Source of the DNA: Septoria linicola
Taxonomy: Eukaryota > Ascomycota > Dothideomycetes > Mycosphaerellales > Mycosphaerellaceae
Assembly: GCA_024114885.1 (NCBI GenBank)
Contig: CP099420.1
Span: forward strand, 3,038,001-3,102,000
Reading direction: 5' to 3'
Length of the DNA: 64,000 bases
Shown piece by piece: positions 1 through 10,942 of the stretch. Positions within the stretch are counted from its first letter, which is position 1; each line of letters opens with the position of its first letter. A program made the position numbers and the translations under genes. The notes below the pieces were generated by a model. It ran no database searches and was not told the DNA's origin. It saw nothing but the letters and a program-made list of their open reading frames with translations.

Positions 1-565
1 AGCTAAGTTTCTACTACTAGATAGTAGGAAAGCTAAGTAGCTCTTCTAACTCTAGTAATACTAGGTAATATAGTAGAGAACTAGATAGGTATTAATAAAG
101 TAGAAATATACTACTATCTTATAGAGATCTTTACTAACTTATATACTACTAGGTATAAACTAGCTTCGTTAGTAATATAGTTAGAGAAACTTCTAGGCTC
201 TAAATGTTTTCTATAAACTATAAGAGATATAAGTAACCTTTACTAATATAGGTTACTCTTATTTAGTATATAAACCTAGGCTTATAACCTATTAAAAGTA
301 GAGAGCGTTTAGAAGCTAAATAATATTAAGAAGAGTATAGCGTAGTAAAGAAGAATAGAAGATTAATCTTAAACTAACTTATATATATAGTATAGTAGTA
401 ATATACTAGAAACTAAATATAAAGTTAATTAAGTTAGTTATCTAAGAAGAGAAGAATAAGAAGTAAGATATATCTCTTACTAAGCCTTAGGTAGATACCT
501 TAGATATCTAGAACTATATCTAAATATCTATATCTAACCTAACTATCTAGGATATATTCTTAATA
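1..565 (-). mobile_element. 5' end of a RIP-mutated Copia element (copy A0), cut by window edge
   Basis: This stretch is identical to 8189-8753, which is the 5' LTR and leader of the complete Copia element downstream. It therefore represents the 5' LTR (290-565) and the first 289 bases of the internal region of another minus-strand copy whose body lies left of the window. No CA or TG dinucleotide occurs before position 205, so no ATG codon can exist there. Transcription would have run leftward. The element is certainly non-coding now. Confidence 0.8.
290..565 (-). repeat. Copia LTR, 276 bp (copy L1)
   Basis: This is the first of nine copies of a 275-277 bp repeat in the window. It opens TATTAAAAG and closes TTCTTAATA, which are inverted ends. 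An LTR should begin TG and end CA; here both have become TA, as RIP predicts, and another copy (33399-33675) still ends in CA. It is followed by TTCTA, the same five bases that flank element A. Confidence 0.85.
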
Positions 566-2458
566 TTCTATATAATACTATACTCTAGCTTAGTAGCTTC
601 TAAAGTATATCCTTATCTTAAGGTTTATAAATCTTAATAGTCTAAACTTATATCTCTAGATAGTCTTATTCTTAGCGATCTTAATATTAGATTATACTAG
701 AGCGATAACTTAAGATCTTACTAAGTAGATACTTAGCTTAATTAGGTTTAGGCTAGATAGAGAGGTCTAGTTAGAAGTATAACGAAGAAGAGATTCTTAG
801 AATTCTAATTAGTAAGATAGAATAGTAAGTTATATATAATAACTATCTAGAACTATTTATCGTATATATATATAAAGAGAATTCCTCTATCTTTTAGAAT
901 TATTTTATAGAGTTATAATTAACGATTACTTATAATAACTAATAGTTACTTTAGTATTACTAAGGAGTAATTAGATATATATACGCTATAGCTATCTATT
1001 AGTACCTACTAGCTACTATATTCCTCTAATTACTCTATTATAGATAAGTAGCCTTCTTATAGATAAGGCCTATTTTCTAATAATCCTAGAGGTTCTAACG
1101 ACTATATTATTAAACTATAATACTAGGCTACTACTTACTTACTTAGATCGTACCTATCTATTTAAGACCTATTATATAACTATATTCGATATATAGTCGT
1201 AGATAGATATTCTACTTAGTAAATATAGAAGAGTCTTAGAAGAAGTTAGCTAAGTATCTAAGATAGTTCTCTATTATTTAGTACTTCTATATAAGTAAAC
1301 TATCTTTCTACCTATCTAACTTTTATATATACTTTAAGTCTAAAATACTAAGACTAGTAGAGAATCTATTTTCTTTATAGAAAAGGCTAGAGAAGAGTAG
1401 ATTAGTAAATAAGAGTAGATATTATAATCTTCTAGTATTATTTAAGTAGTATAAGATATTAAGCCTATCTTTCTTATACTTACCTAAGCTATACTAGTTA
1501 GTACCTAGCTATATAGAATAGTAAGAATAGATCTATTAATAGTAGAGCTTATAGAGTCTTATAGTAGCTTTAGCTAGTAGAGAAGATATTCTTCTATTAT
1601 TCTCTAGCTTATCTTATACTATAGAGAATATTTACTTAAATAATATAGAGAATAGTAATCTACTTATAGAGGTTAATAAAGTACTCTAAACTTACTTCGA
1701 CTAGTTAATATAATAATATTCTAGTATTCTCTAAGTAGTTCTATACTACTATATTACTTTTAGTATATCTATTCTATATTAACTAGTAGGTAAGTAAGAA
1801 GCTAGTATAGAAGATAGTAATATATTAGAGTATAATTCTCTAAGCTAGCTATAAAGATATTACTTTCTTTCTATAACGCTACTAAAAGTATCTATAGAGT
1901 ACTCTAACTATAGATATTATAGAGATTAATAACTACTTATAAGAAAGCTTAGAGAAGCTAGAGAGTTTATATACTAGTAATTAGTATAATCTTCTATAAT
2001 CCTCTAAGCTATATATCGATATATAGTTATTATTCTATATATCTACTAATATATATAGGAGAGTATCTTAAAATAGATAGTAGAACTTAGTAATCTCTAT
2101 AAAATAGATAGAAGAATACTAGAAGATTCTTAAAAAATCTAACTAATAATCTTCTTTTATTCTCTAGGCTAGTATATAGTACGTTTATAGTTCTCTAGTA
2201 GTCTATATAAAAAGTTAATATCTAGCTCTAAGATAGAAGTCGACTATTTTATCTAGAATATTAGAGAGAATAAAGGAAAATCTTTAAAAGGCTCTAACTA
2301 TAATTCTCTAGAATTAGTTAGTATATATCGAGTTATAGTCTTCCTACTCGCTAGTCTAGTATAGTACTATATTAATCTACTATCTCTAATAGAGAACGAT
2401 TATTCTATCTAGAAGTACTAGAAGGATCGTAGAAGTAATAGAGGCTATTTAATTTCTA
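566..2458. other. RIP-mutated repeat of unassigned type (host sequence X)
   Basis: This is AT-rich sequence with almost no CA or TG and no open frame. Its first part (566-850) is identical to 8754-9038. It then stays clearly homologous, but with many differences, up to about 1105 against about 9310. Element A sits at the other end of it. I could not recognise a transposase or reverse transcriptase trace. It is probably an older transposon into which the Copia element jumped. Confidence 0.5.
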
Positions 2459-2734
2459 TATTAAAAATAGAGAGCGTTTAGAAGCTATATAATATTAACG
2501 AGAGTATAGTATAGTAAAGAAGAATAGAAGATTAATCTTAAACTAACTTATATATATAGTATAATAGTAATATACTAGGAACTAAATATAAAGTTAATTA
2601 AGTTAGTTATCTAAGAAGAGAAGAATAAGAAATAAGATATACCTCTTACTAAGCCTTAGGTAGATATCTTAGATACCTAGAACTATACCTAAATATCTAT
2701 ATCTAATCTAACTATCTAGGATATATTCTTAATA
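2459..2734 (-). repeat. Copia LTR (3' LTR of element A)
   Basis: This 276-bp copy carries the shared LTR ends TATTAAAAA and TTCTTAATA. It is immediately preceded by TTCTA, the left copy of the target-site duplication. Confidence 0.85.
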
Positions 2735-5700
2735 CTCCTACTTATACTATATAGTTAGATCTTTTAATAGATTATCTATAGTACTTAAGTACTAGTTCTA
2801 ATCTTAATTAGTTATTAAGTACTTACTTTTTAGACTAATAATTAGATAGTACTAACTATCTATCTAATAGAACTTTCTATACTACTATCTTTTATAAAAA
2901 GATAAAAGAAATATCTTCTATAAGATCTTCCTTCTCTCTTATATAGAAGTATATTATTTAAGATATAGACTATCTAGTAAGTTATCTCTATCCTTACTTA
3001 TAGCTAATTCTAATAGCTTTCTAGATACTCTATAGACTAGTCCTATACTTAGTTATATTCTATATAGCTTCTTAGTTCTCTAAGAGTATCTAGGGTATAC
3101 TATTCTTAGCTATAGAGATCTTATATTAGGCTAGGTAGTAGAGTAACTATATACTAGTACTAGAGATAATAGCTACTATAGAGAAGGTCTTTAATATTAA
3201 CTAGTACTTAGCCTTTAGAGGTATCTAGTTTAGCTAGGTACTATATAGTAATATTATAGTTAGTAATAGATCTAATATTAGTAAGGCTATTTAGAACTTT
3301 ATAAAGACTAACTAAGAAGGAGCTAAGTAGCTAAAATATTCTTTTAGACTCTTCTTAGTTTAACTTTAAAGCTTAGAGTTATCTTTTATATATCTCTTAT
3401 ATAAGATAGAGCTACCTTATAAAATCTTAAAACTATAGTCTATTCTTTAGCTTAGTAAGACTATCTACTACTATCTCTTTTATACTTATATACTCTATAG
3501 AGATAAGCCTATTCTACTAGAGCTTTCTTATAATATTATATAAGATATTAATTTATTTAGACTTATTATAGATATAAGACTCCTTAACTAGAGTAAAGGT
3601 AGCTTAGTTATTTTCTTTTAGCTAAATTAGTCTAATTCTAGTAATAGTATCTTAGTTTCTAAGGATTCTTAGTTAGTAAGAATATTCTTCTACTAACTTA
3701 GAATATCTTAGCTCTCTTAGAAGAGTACTAAGGAACTATAACTATTTTATATATACTCTTATAGCTATATATTTAGCCTCTATTATAGATATAGCTATAG
3801 ATTTCTACTTCTTACTTATCTAGAAGATTAGTATACTATATAGGAAGAAGATATATCTAAGGATTAAGACTCTATTAGTCTTATCTATTATATAATTAGA
3901 GTCTATATATCTAGTAAGATAGCCTTAACTATTCTTTAAGTATCTTAAACTAAGATCTAAATTTAACCTTAAGTATCTAGTTAGCTTCTTTAGAGCCTTT
4001 ATATATCCTACTATTAGATTACTAATATAGGAGCTTAATCTTCTAAGAGTAAATAAGATATCTAGTCTTATAATAGTTATAAGCTATATCTATATTCTAA
4101 TAATAGATTAGTATTCTTATTTATTATACTTTTTATTATTTAGTCTAGTAGGCTTTAGACTTTTATAGCTATCTATTAGTAAAAGAGTTAGTAATATAGT
4201 TTCTTAGCCTATTTCTATCTTAGCTAGGTTCTCTTAAATATAGTACTTCTAGTTAAGTTTTAGCTAGCCTTACTATCTATTCCTTATTAGTCTTATTCTA
4301 AGAATCTTATCTAGCTCTCTAAGATCTTTAATCTTAAAGATCTTACTAAGTTAGTCTTTAAACTAGAGGATATCTTCTAGTCTCTCTATAGTAATAGGTA
4401 TATTATTAATATAGATTAGGATTATTAGGTCTTTCCTTTTCTTATAGATTAGAAGATATAGGTTTACTTCTAATTATCTAAATCCTATTCCTTTTAGCTT
4501 TAATATATATAGCTAATTCTAGTCTCTTATAGCTTACTTTAGCCTATAGAGACTCCTTAGAACTTATAAGACTATACTAGTTAGTAGGTTAATACCTAGT
4601 AGTAGGATTATATAGATATTCTTATATAGGATACTCTCTATAAATATATTATTTATATCTACTTAGTATAGAACTAGGTCCTTCTTATAGACTATAGCTA
4701 TAAATCCTCTTAGAGTATCCTACCTAACTATAGAGGTAAAAGTTTCTATATAGTCTACTTTATACTTTTAGGAGAATAATCTTATAACTAGTCTTACCTT
4801 AAACTTTTTAATAGTACTATTAAGTTTTCTTTTAATATTAAAGACCTATCTTAAAGTAACTAAGTTAGCCTCTTTTAGTAGAACTACTATAGTCTAGGTA
4901 TTATTACTTATAAGTCTATCTAGTTTCTTCTAAATAGCTTCTTACTAGAGATAATCTTATTTAGGATTACTTACTACTTTCTTATAGTTTCTTAGAATTA
5001 GAACTTTCTATTTATATATTCCTACTTCTTTAGTAGTAGAGAATATAATCTCTTTAATTTCTTTTAAGAATTCTAAGTTCTATAGAATATCTAGGTTAAT
5101 AGAACTTATAGCTAAGAAGAAAGCCTAATACTCTAAAAGTATTTCTTTATCTAGTTAACTAGTCTAATCTAATTTAAGTCTAATTAGCTTTAGCTTCTAG
5201 TTAAACCTATTAAGTTCTTAGAATACTTTCTTTTTTCTAAGAGTTTATTTTAGAACTATCTATTTCTAATCTACCTCTATAGTTTCTTAAGTAGAATTCT
5301 TAGATTCTTTCTTAACTTTTCTTTAGTCTAGGAATTTTCTATACTCTTCTATATCTTCTAGTAGAAGTAGAAGTTATATAAAGAGTTTCTTTTCTTTCTA
5401 AACCTATACTAATAGCTAAAGAGGAGGCTTCTACTAGCTTAGACTAGAAGTATCTAGAGTACTTCTACTAGCCTATAGAGTAGGCTAGCTAATAGTTCTT
5501 AGCCTTCTAACTAGTCTTCTTTCTAGAGCTAAACTAGAGAGATTCTTAATCTTAATATTTAAGTCTAATTCTCTATCTAGTTTATTTTTAAAGAAGATTA
5601 TATTAGTATACTACTTAATAGCTTTTATATCTAGCTCCTAGAACTTCTATATCTTTACTATATTATTATAGTATCTAATAAATATAGTATCCTTTCCTCT

Positions 5701-8477
5701 ATTTATTAGCTTATTACTTTTTACCTACTAAGGCTATACTCTTATATCTATATATACTATAGCTCTATATCTCTATACTTTAAGGTAGGAGACTATTAGT
5801 TTAATCCTATTAAAAGCTTTATTAGATAAGAGCTTAAATCTCTTAATATTAGATCTATTTAGGAGCTTGTTCCTTATATATACTTATATTTTAAAAGCTT
5901 CTAGCTAAAACTTAATAAGTATCTTACTTTCTTTAAGTATTACTCTAATAGAGGCTTCTAATATTTAGATAGATCTTTTAACTACTCTATTCTAGAGTAA
6001 ATTATAGGCCTTAGTTAGCTTAAGAGTAATTCTAAAGTTCTTCTTCTACTATTTAATTAAAGTAGTAATTTCTCTAGTATTATTAGCCTTTATAGACTTA
6101 AGAAGTACTACTAACTATTTTTCTACCTTAATCCTCTAGTTCTAAAGAGTAGTTAGTATATCTAATCTAGCTTTAAGTAGAAATATCTATTTCTTTCTTA
6201 AGAAGTTATTAATAATCTTAAGCTACTATATAAAACCTTTTACTAATAATAGTAATAGTCTATAGATATCTATTAATATAAGAGCTAATCTTTTAGGTCT
6301 TTTCTTAATAGACTTACCTAGGTATTTCTTTATTTTACCTATTATATAGATCCTATACTTATACTCTTTCTAGCTAGAAATTAGAATTCTTTCCTTTAGG
6401 CTAGTAACTTTATAAAGAGTTAAGAGTAACTCTCTTCTAAAGTATATAAATCTTCTATATTATAGCTTCTACTATTTTAGATTCTTCTCTAATAAGGTAG
6501 TATAGATATTATTAACCTCTATAGAATTATATAGTAAGTAATATAACTTTTCCTATAAAAGAGGTAATATCTTACTAATAAATAGAATATCTCTAACTAG
6601 TTTAGTCTTTATAACTATTTAGCTATCTAGGAAGGTAAGAGTAAAATTAGGCTTTTAGACTCGAAATTACTTACTAAACTAATTCTATAATATAAGATTT
6701 ACTCTAAAGTAAGAAATAAATAGTATTCTATTAAGTAGGACTTCTTTCTCTAAGATTCCTTTTATCTATACTAGCCTAGAATAGGTTATATAAAGATATC
6801 CTTCTTCTATCTTAATCTATACTTTCTTCCTTAGTAGCTTTACTAATCTAAAGAAGGATATTTAGTTAGTTATATAGGATAAGATATAGGAATCTAAGAG
6901 CTATTCTTAAAGTAATAACTTACTTTTAGCCTTAATTATAGAATAGGCTAACTTATCTTAATTATTATCTTCTAATAGAGAATTATTATTACTCCTAGAA
7001 CTAGAATAAGTTCTAGAATTAGAACTAGAATAAGTTCTAGAATTAGAACTAGAACTAGACTCCTAGGCTAAAAATCTTTTCTTTAGAAGCTTTCTAGACT
7101 TTTTTATTCTCTAAAGCTACTTATCTATTCTCTAGATAGCTTTCTTTAGCTTATTATATAATAATAATTTATAGATAGCTTTCTTAATATATCTAGTATT
7201 TCTTAGTAAAGAGGATCTTCTTACTCTCTCTCTAAGAAATAATCTTTAAGAGTCCTTCTAGTTCTTAGTACTATTCCTCTACTAGAATAGTTTCTTAGTA
7301 GTAGAGAGGTTAGAATAATCTTTTAACTAGTACTTCTCTTTCTTATAGAGCTAGTATATTAGTAGAGACTTTCTTTAGTAGAGCTATCTAGGATAGAATA
7401 TAGCTAAAATTATCTCTTACCTCTTAGAACTTAAGTAGAAGAAGAATAGTATCTATATCTAAGAATAGCTAAGTTATAATAGTATCCTTAGCTACTTAGT
7501 ATAATATAGGTAGAGACTAGAAGAGATATTTTAGTCTCTTTTCTTAGCTCTAGTAGTAAGTTTCCTAAGAATTAATCTTAGTAATCCTCTTATCTAGGCT
7601 TCTAAAGTATCTCTATACTTCCTTAATTATCTTATTAGGTAATATCCTATATATAATAAACTACTTAATTAGACCTATAGTATAGGACTTTAGGACTCTA
7701 TTATACTTATTCTAGAGAACTATCTATATCTTAGCTATAAATATAGTAATATACTATATCTCTAGCTCTATCTTATTATCTTTACTAATACTATATCTAA
7801 TACTAAACCTATATACTATATTGTTTTTTAAGAAGTATTAGCTCTAAGTAATATATATCTAGAGATTAGTATCCTATTAAATTATATATAGGTTCTCTCT
7901 AATAATTAGTTAGCTAATTACCTAGAACTAGTCCTTTCCTTCTAGCTTATCTATCTATAGCCTAAACTATTTCTTCTAGTTAGTTCTATCTAGAATTAGA
8001 ATTCTTTAGCTCTTCTTATCCTCTTAGTCTATTATAGAAATAGATAAATAGAATAAATAATTAGTAGAATACTTTAAACTAGCTAGAGATTCTAGAGAAG
8101 AGTAATTTCTTATAGTAGAGAGACTAGCTCTAAGAGATAGAGATTCCTTATATAAGAGAAATTACTAAGACTTAGATCTTTCTCTCTTAGCTAAGTTTCT
8201 ACTACTAGATAGTAGGAAAGCTAAGTAGCTCTTCTAACTCTAGTAATACTAGGTAATATAGTAGAGAACTAGATAGGTATTAATAAAGTAGAAATATACT
8301 ACTATCTTATAGAGATCTTTACTAACTTATATACTACTAGGTATAAACTAGCTTCGTTAGTAATATAGTTAGAGAAACTTCTAGGCTCTAAATGTTTTCT
8401 ATAAACTATAAGAGATATAAGTAACCTTTACTAATATAGGTTACTCTTATTTAGTATATAAACCTAGGCTTATAACC

Positions 8478-8753
8478 TATTAAAAGTAGAGAGCGTTTAG
8501 AAGCTAAATAATATTAAGAAGAGTATAGCGTAGTAAAGAAGAATAGAAGATTAATCTTAAACTAACTTATATATATAGTATAGTAGTAATATACTAGAAA
8601 CTAAATATAAAGTTAATTAAGTTAGTTATCTAAGAAGAGAAGAATAAGAAGTAAGATATATCTCTTACTAAGCCTTAGGTAGATACCTTAGATATCTAGA
8701 ACTATATCTAAATATCTATATCTAACCTAACTATCTAGGATATATTCTTAATA
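8478..8753 (-). repeat. Copia LTR (5' LTR of element A)
   Basis: This copy is identical to 290-565. On the minus strand it is followed at once by GGTTATAAGCCTAGG, the presumed primer-binding site. On the plus side it is followed by TTCTA, the right copy of the target duplication. Confidence 0.85.
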
Positions 8754-10088
8754 TTCTATATAATACTATACTCTAGCTTAGTAGCTTCTAAAGTATATCC
8801 TTATCTTAAGGTTTATAAATCTTAATAGTCTAAACTTATATCTCTAGATAGTCTTATTCTTAGCGATCTTAATATTAGATTATACTAGAGCGATAACTTA
8901 AGATCTTACTAAGTAGATACTTAGCTTAATTAGGTTTAGGCTAGATAGAGAGGTCTAGTTAGAAGTATAACGAAGAAGAGATTCTTAGAATTCTAATTAG
9001 TAAGATAGAATAGTAAGTTATATATAATAACTATCTAGGACTACTTACTATATATATATATATAAAGAAGATTCCTATATCTTTTAGAATTACTTTATAG
9101 AGTCGTAATTAATAATTACTAGTAGTAACTAATAGTTATCTTAGTATTACTAAAGAGTAATAGATATATATATACTATAGTTATCTATTTATACTTACTA
9201 GCTACTATATTTCTCTAATTACTCTATTATAGGTAAGTAGCCTTTCTATAGATAAGGCCTATTATCTAATAATCGTAGAGGTTCTAAGAGCTATACTATT
9301 AAACTATAATACTTAATAGGCTATAGATATATCTATAAATATAAAGTAGTATATATAGGACTAATTACTCCTTTACTATCCTTTTATAGCGCTATAGCTT
9401 TAGAAAACGCTAGCTAGAAAAGTAGATATAAGAGCTCGAAGATATAGAGCTAATTAAGTCTAGTAGTATAGATAGGAGTATAGAGGCTTTTCGCTTCTAT
9501 ATATATACTTAATTTATTATAGTTATTTAAAGAGTAATTATAGTTATTTAAAGAATAATTATAGTTATTTAAAGAATAATTATAGTTATATAAAGAATAC
9601 TAATTATCTTACGACTATCTAAGCTTCTTATAAGTCGTATCTAGGCTTCTTCTAACTTATATCTAAGCTCTCTATTCTCTACTAATAATGTTTATAACTT
9701 CTTTAGCCTAATAGTCTACTATACTAACTAGCGTATTAATAGCTATAAGGTATATATCTTTAATAGTCTAAACTCTAATCGTTAATACTATTTTAGATAT
9801 AGTATCGAGCTCTTCTTAAAGAATCTAGCGATAGCTTTACGCGTTCTAAATACTAATATTTTAATCTCGTATTTAGGATAATAGGCTAAAGCTAGGCTTA
9901 TTAAAAGCAATATAGCTATCTATACCTATACTACTCGTGGCCTAAGCTCTAGCCTTATATATAGTATAGTTAGCTTTCAAGTCTATCGTAATACTACTAC
10001 GTCTCTAAAGAAAGTAGAAGATATGATTATAGTAGTCCTTATATTACTAAAGGAATCTTTGCTTCTTAGGAAGCTATTACTTGGTCTT
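8754..10088. other. RIP-mutated flank of element A and transition to normal composition
   Basis: 8754-9310 is the second copy of host repeat X. Beyond it the sequence stays AT-rich, with four 21-bp tandem units at 9514-9597. CA and TG reappear from about 9,900. By about 10,080 the composition is normal. The stop codon of the secreted-protein gene follows directly at 10089-10091, so the RIP front ends within about 200 bp of a gene. I see no gene in this interval. Confidence 0.6.
9514..9597. repeat. Tandem repeat, 4 x 21 bp
   Basis: Four adjacent 21-bp units are present, with consensus TAATTATAGTTATTTAAAGAA. The first and last units carry single changes. The array lies inside RIP-mutated DNA, so the purity of the units suggests either saturation of RIP or expansion after RIP. 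Confidence 0.85.
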
Positions 10089-10548
10089 CTAGCGTTCTCT
10101 ATCTAGCCACTTCTCGACACGCGGGCTTAAGATACCAGACTTCTTCTCGTCCGCCACTCGAGATTCCCACTCCTTGTCAAGCTCAATTTGATACTGCACA
10201 GCTAGTCCAAGCCACTTGCCGTCGCAACCAACGATCATATTGACTGGCCACGAATATGTATCCACGAAACAGTATGTTCCGTCAGCTACACACTTCAGGA
10301 GTCAGCTACAGTCGGTCTAGGCAAGTTGCTATACTCACGGGACTTTTTGATGGGCACGGCCACGGCACATTGCCAGGCTGTATGACACACTCTCCTCCCT
10401 GGCACTTGCCATCGTAGCAGTGCGGATACTAAGTGTGATCAGCAGACAACTATCAAGCCATATTCAGCACCCTTACAACTTCAGATTCGGATTTGACTAG
10501 AGCAGCAAGCGTCCAGGCAACGAAAAGTGGACACGACCTGACGAACAT
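10089..10548 (-). CDS. Small secreted cysteine-rich protein (effector-like), 3 exons, 121 aa
   Basis: I assembled this gene from splice signals; its exons are too short to show as long frames. The exons are 10477-10548, 10339-10428 and 10089-10292. The introns are 48 nt (GTAAGG...CTTAG, branch CTGAT) and 46 nt (GTGAGT...GAAG, branch CTGAC), both phase 0. The protein starts MFVRSCPLFVAWTLAALVKS, a good signal peptide with cleavage likely near residue 20-22. The mature part of about 100 residues has seven cysteines (28, 33, 38, 49, 55, 62, 77); the last 40 residues are charged and Cys-free. I recognise no family. Size, secretion signal, cysteines and position beside a RIP boundary match fungal effector candidates, but function is inferred only. 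It is transcribed in the same direction as the ATPase upstream, 394 bp away. The odd cysteine number suggests one free thiol or dimerisation. Confidence 0.75.
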
Positions 10549-10942
10549 AGTGAGTTGTTGGAAAAAAGATAATAGGACAAAGCACAAGAAGTCGTGTACG
10601 AAGCTGCCACGAAGCCTTTCCTACCTGCTGCACTTCAACGCGGAATCTTGGAACAATCAGGGTGTGAAGCTTTAAGCAAGCCTGGCATCCGATGCTAACA
10701 CGAGTCGACTAGGCAGATGAACCTTATCTCGACTGCTGAGCACGCGAGCACGGAGGACATTGTCGCAAACTGTCGCTGTTGGAGCGATCATTTTCAGTAG
10801 TATGTACCATCGCAAGTCCATTTCCAATCTGTAACCATCATTTCCCGTGGTTCCAAAAGAGTGTGCTAATCCAGATTAACGCGCAAAACGATTCAGCATA
10901 ACTGCATGTTGAGATGCTTGATACTGTTTGTTAGGTCCCACC

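Larger units (their letters stand above)
2459..8753 (-). mobile_element. Complete Ty1/Copia LTR retrotransposon, RIP-degenerate (element A)
   Basis: The element is 6,295 bp, bounded by LTRs at 2459-2734 and 8478-8753 and by a 5-bp target duplication TTCTA (2454-2458 and 8754-8758). Read on the minus strand, the order from the right is 5' LTR, leader, a gag-like region, a Ser-rich stretch, reverse transcriptase, RNase H and 3' LTR. The RT and RNase H traces match the plus-strand copies, in which Copia signatures such as a LVARGFSQKY-like motif and a SIA-STTEAKY-like RNase H motif can be seen under RIP changes. Relative to element B1 it carries one extra 24-bp repeat near 7000-7050. Every frame is saturated with TAG and TAA. 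RT before RNase H, with no integrase between RT and LTR, fits Copia rather than Gypsy order. Confidence 0.85.

Noticed and set aside
10493..10675. 60-codon plus-strand frame near the secreted-protein gene
   Set aside because: It overlaps antisense the signal-peptide exon (10477-10548) and lacks any feature of its own.
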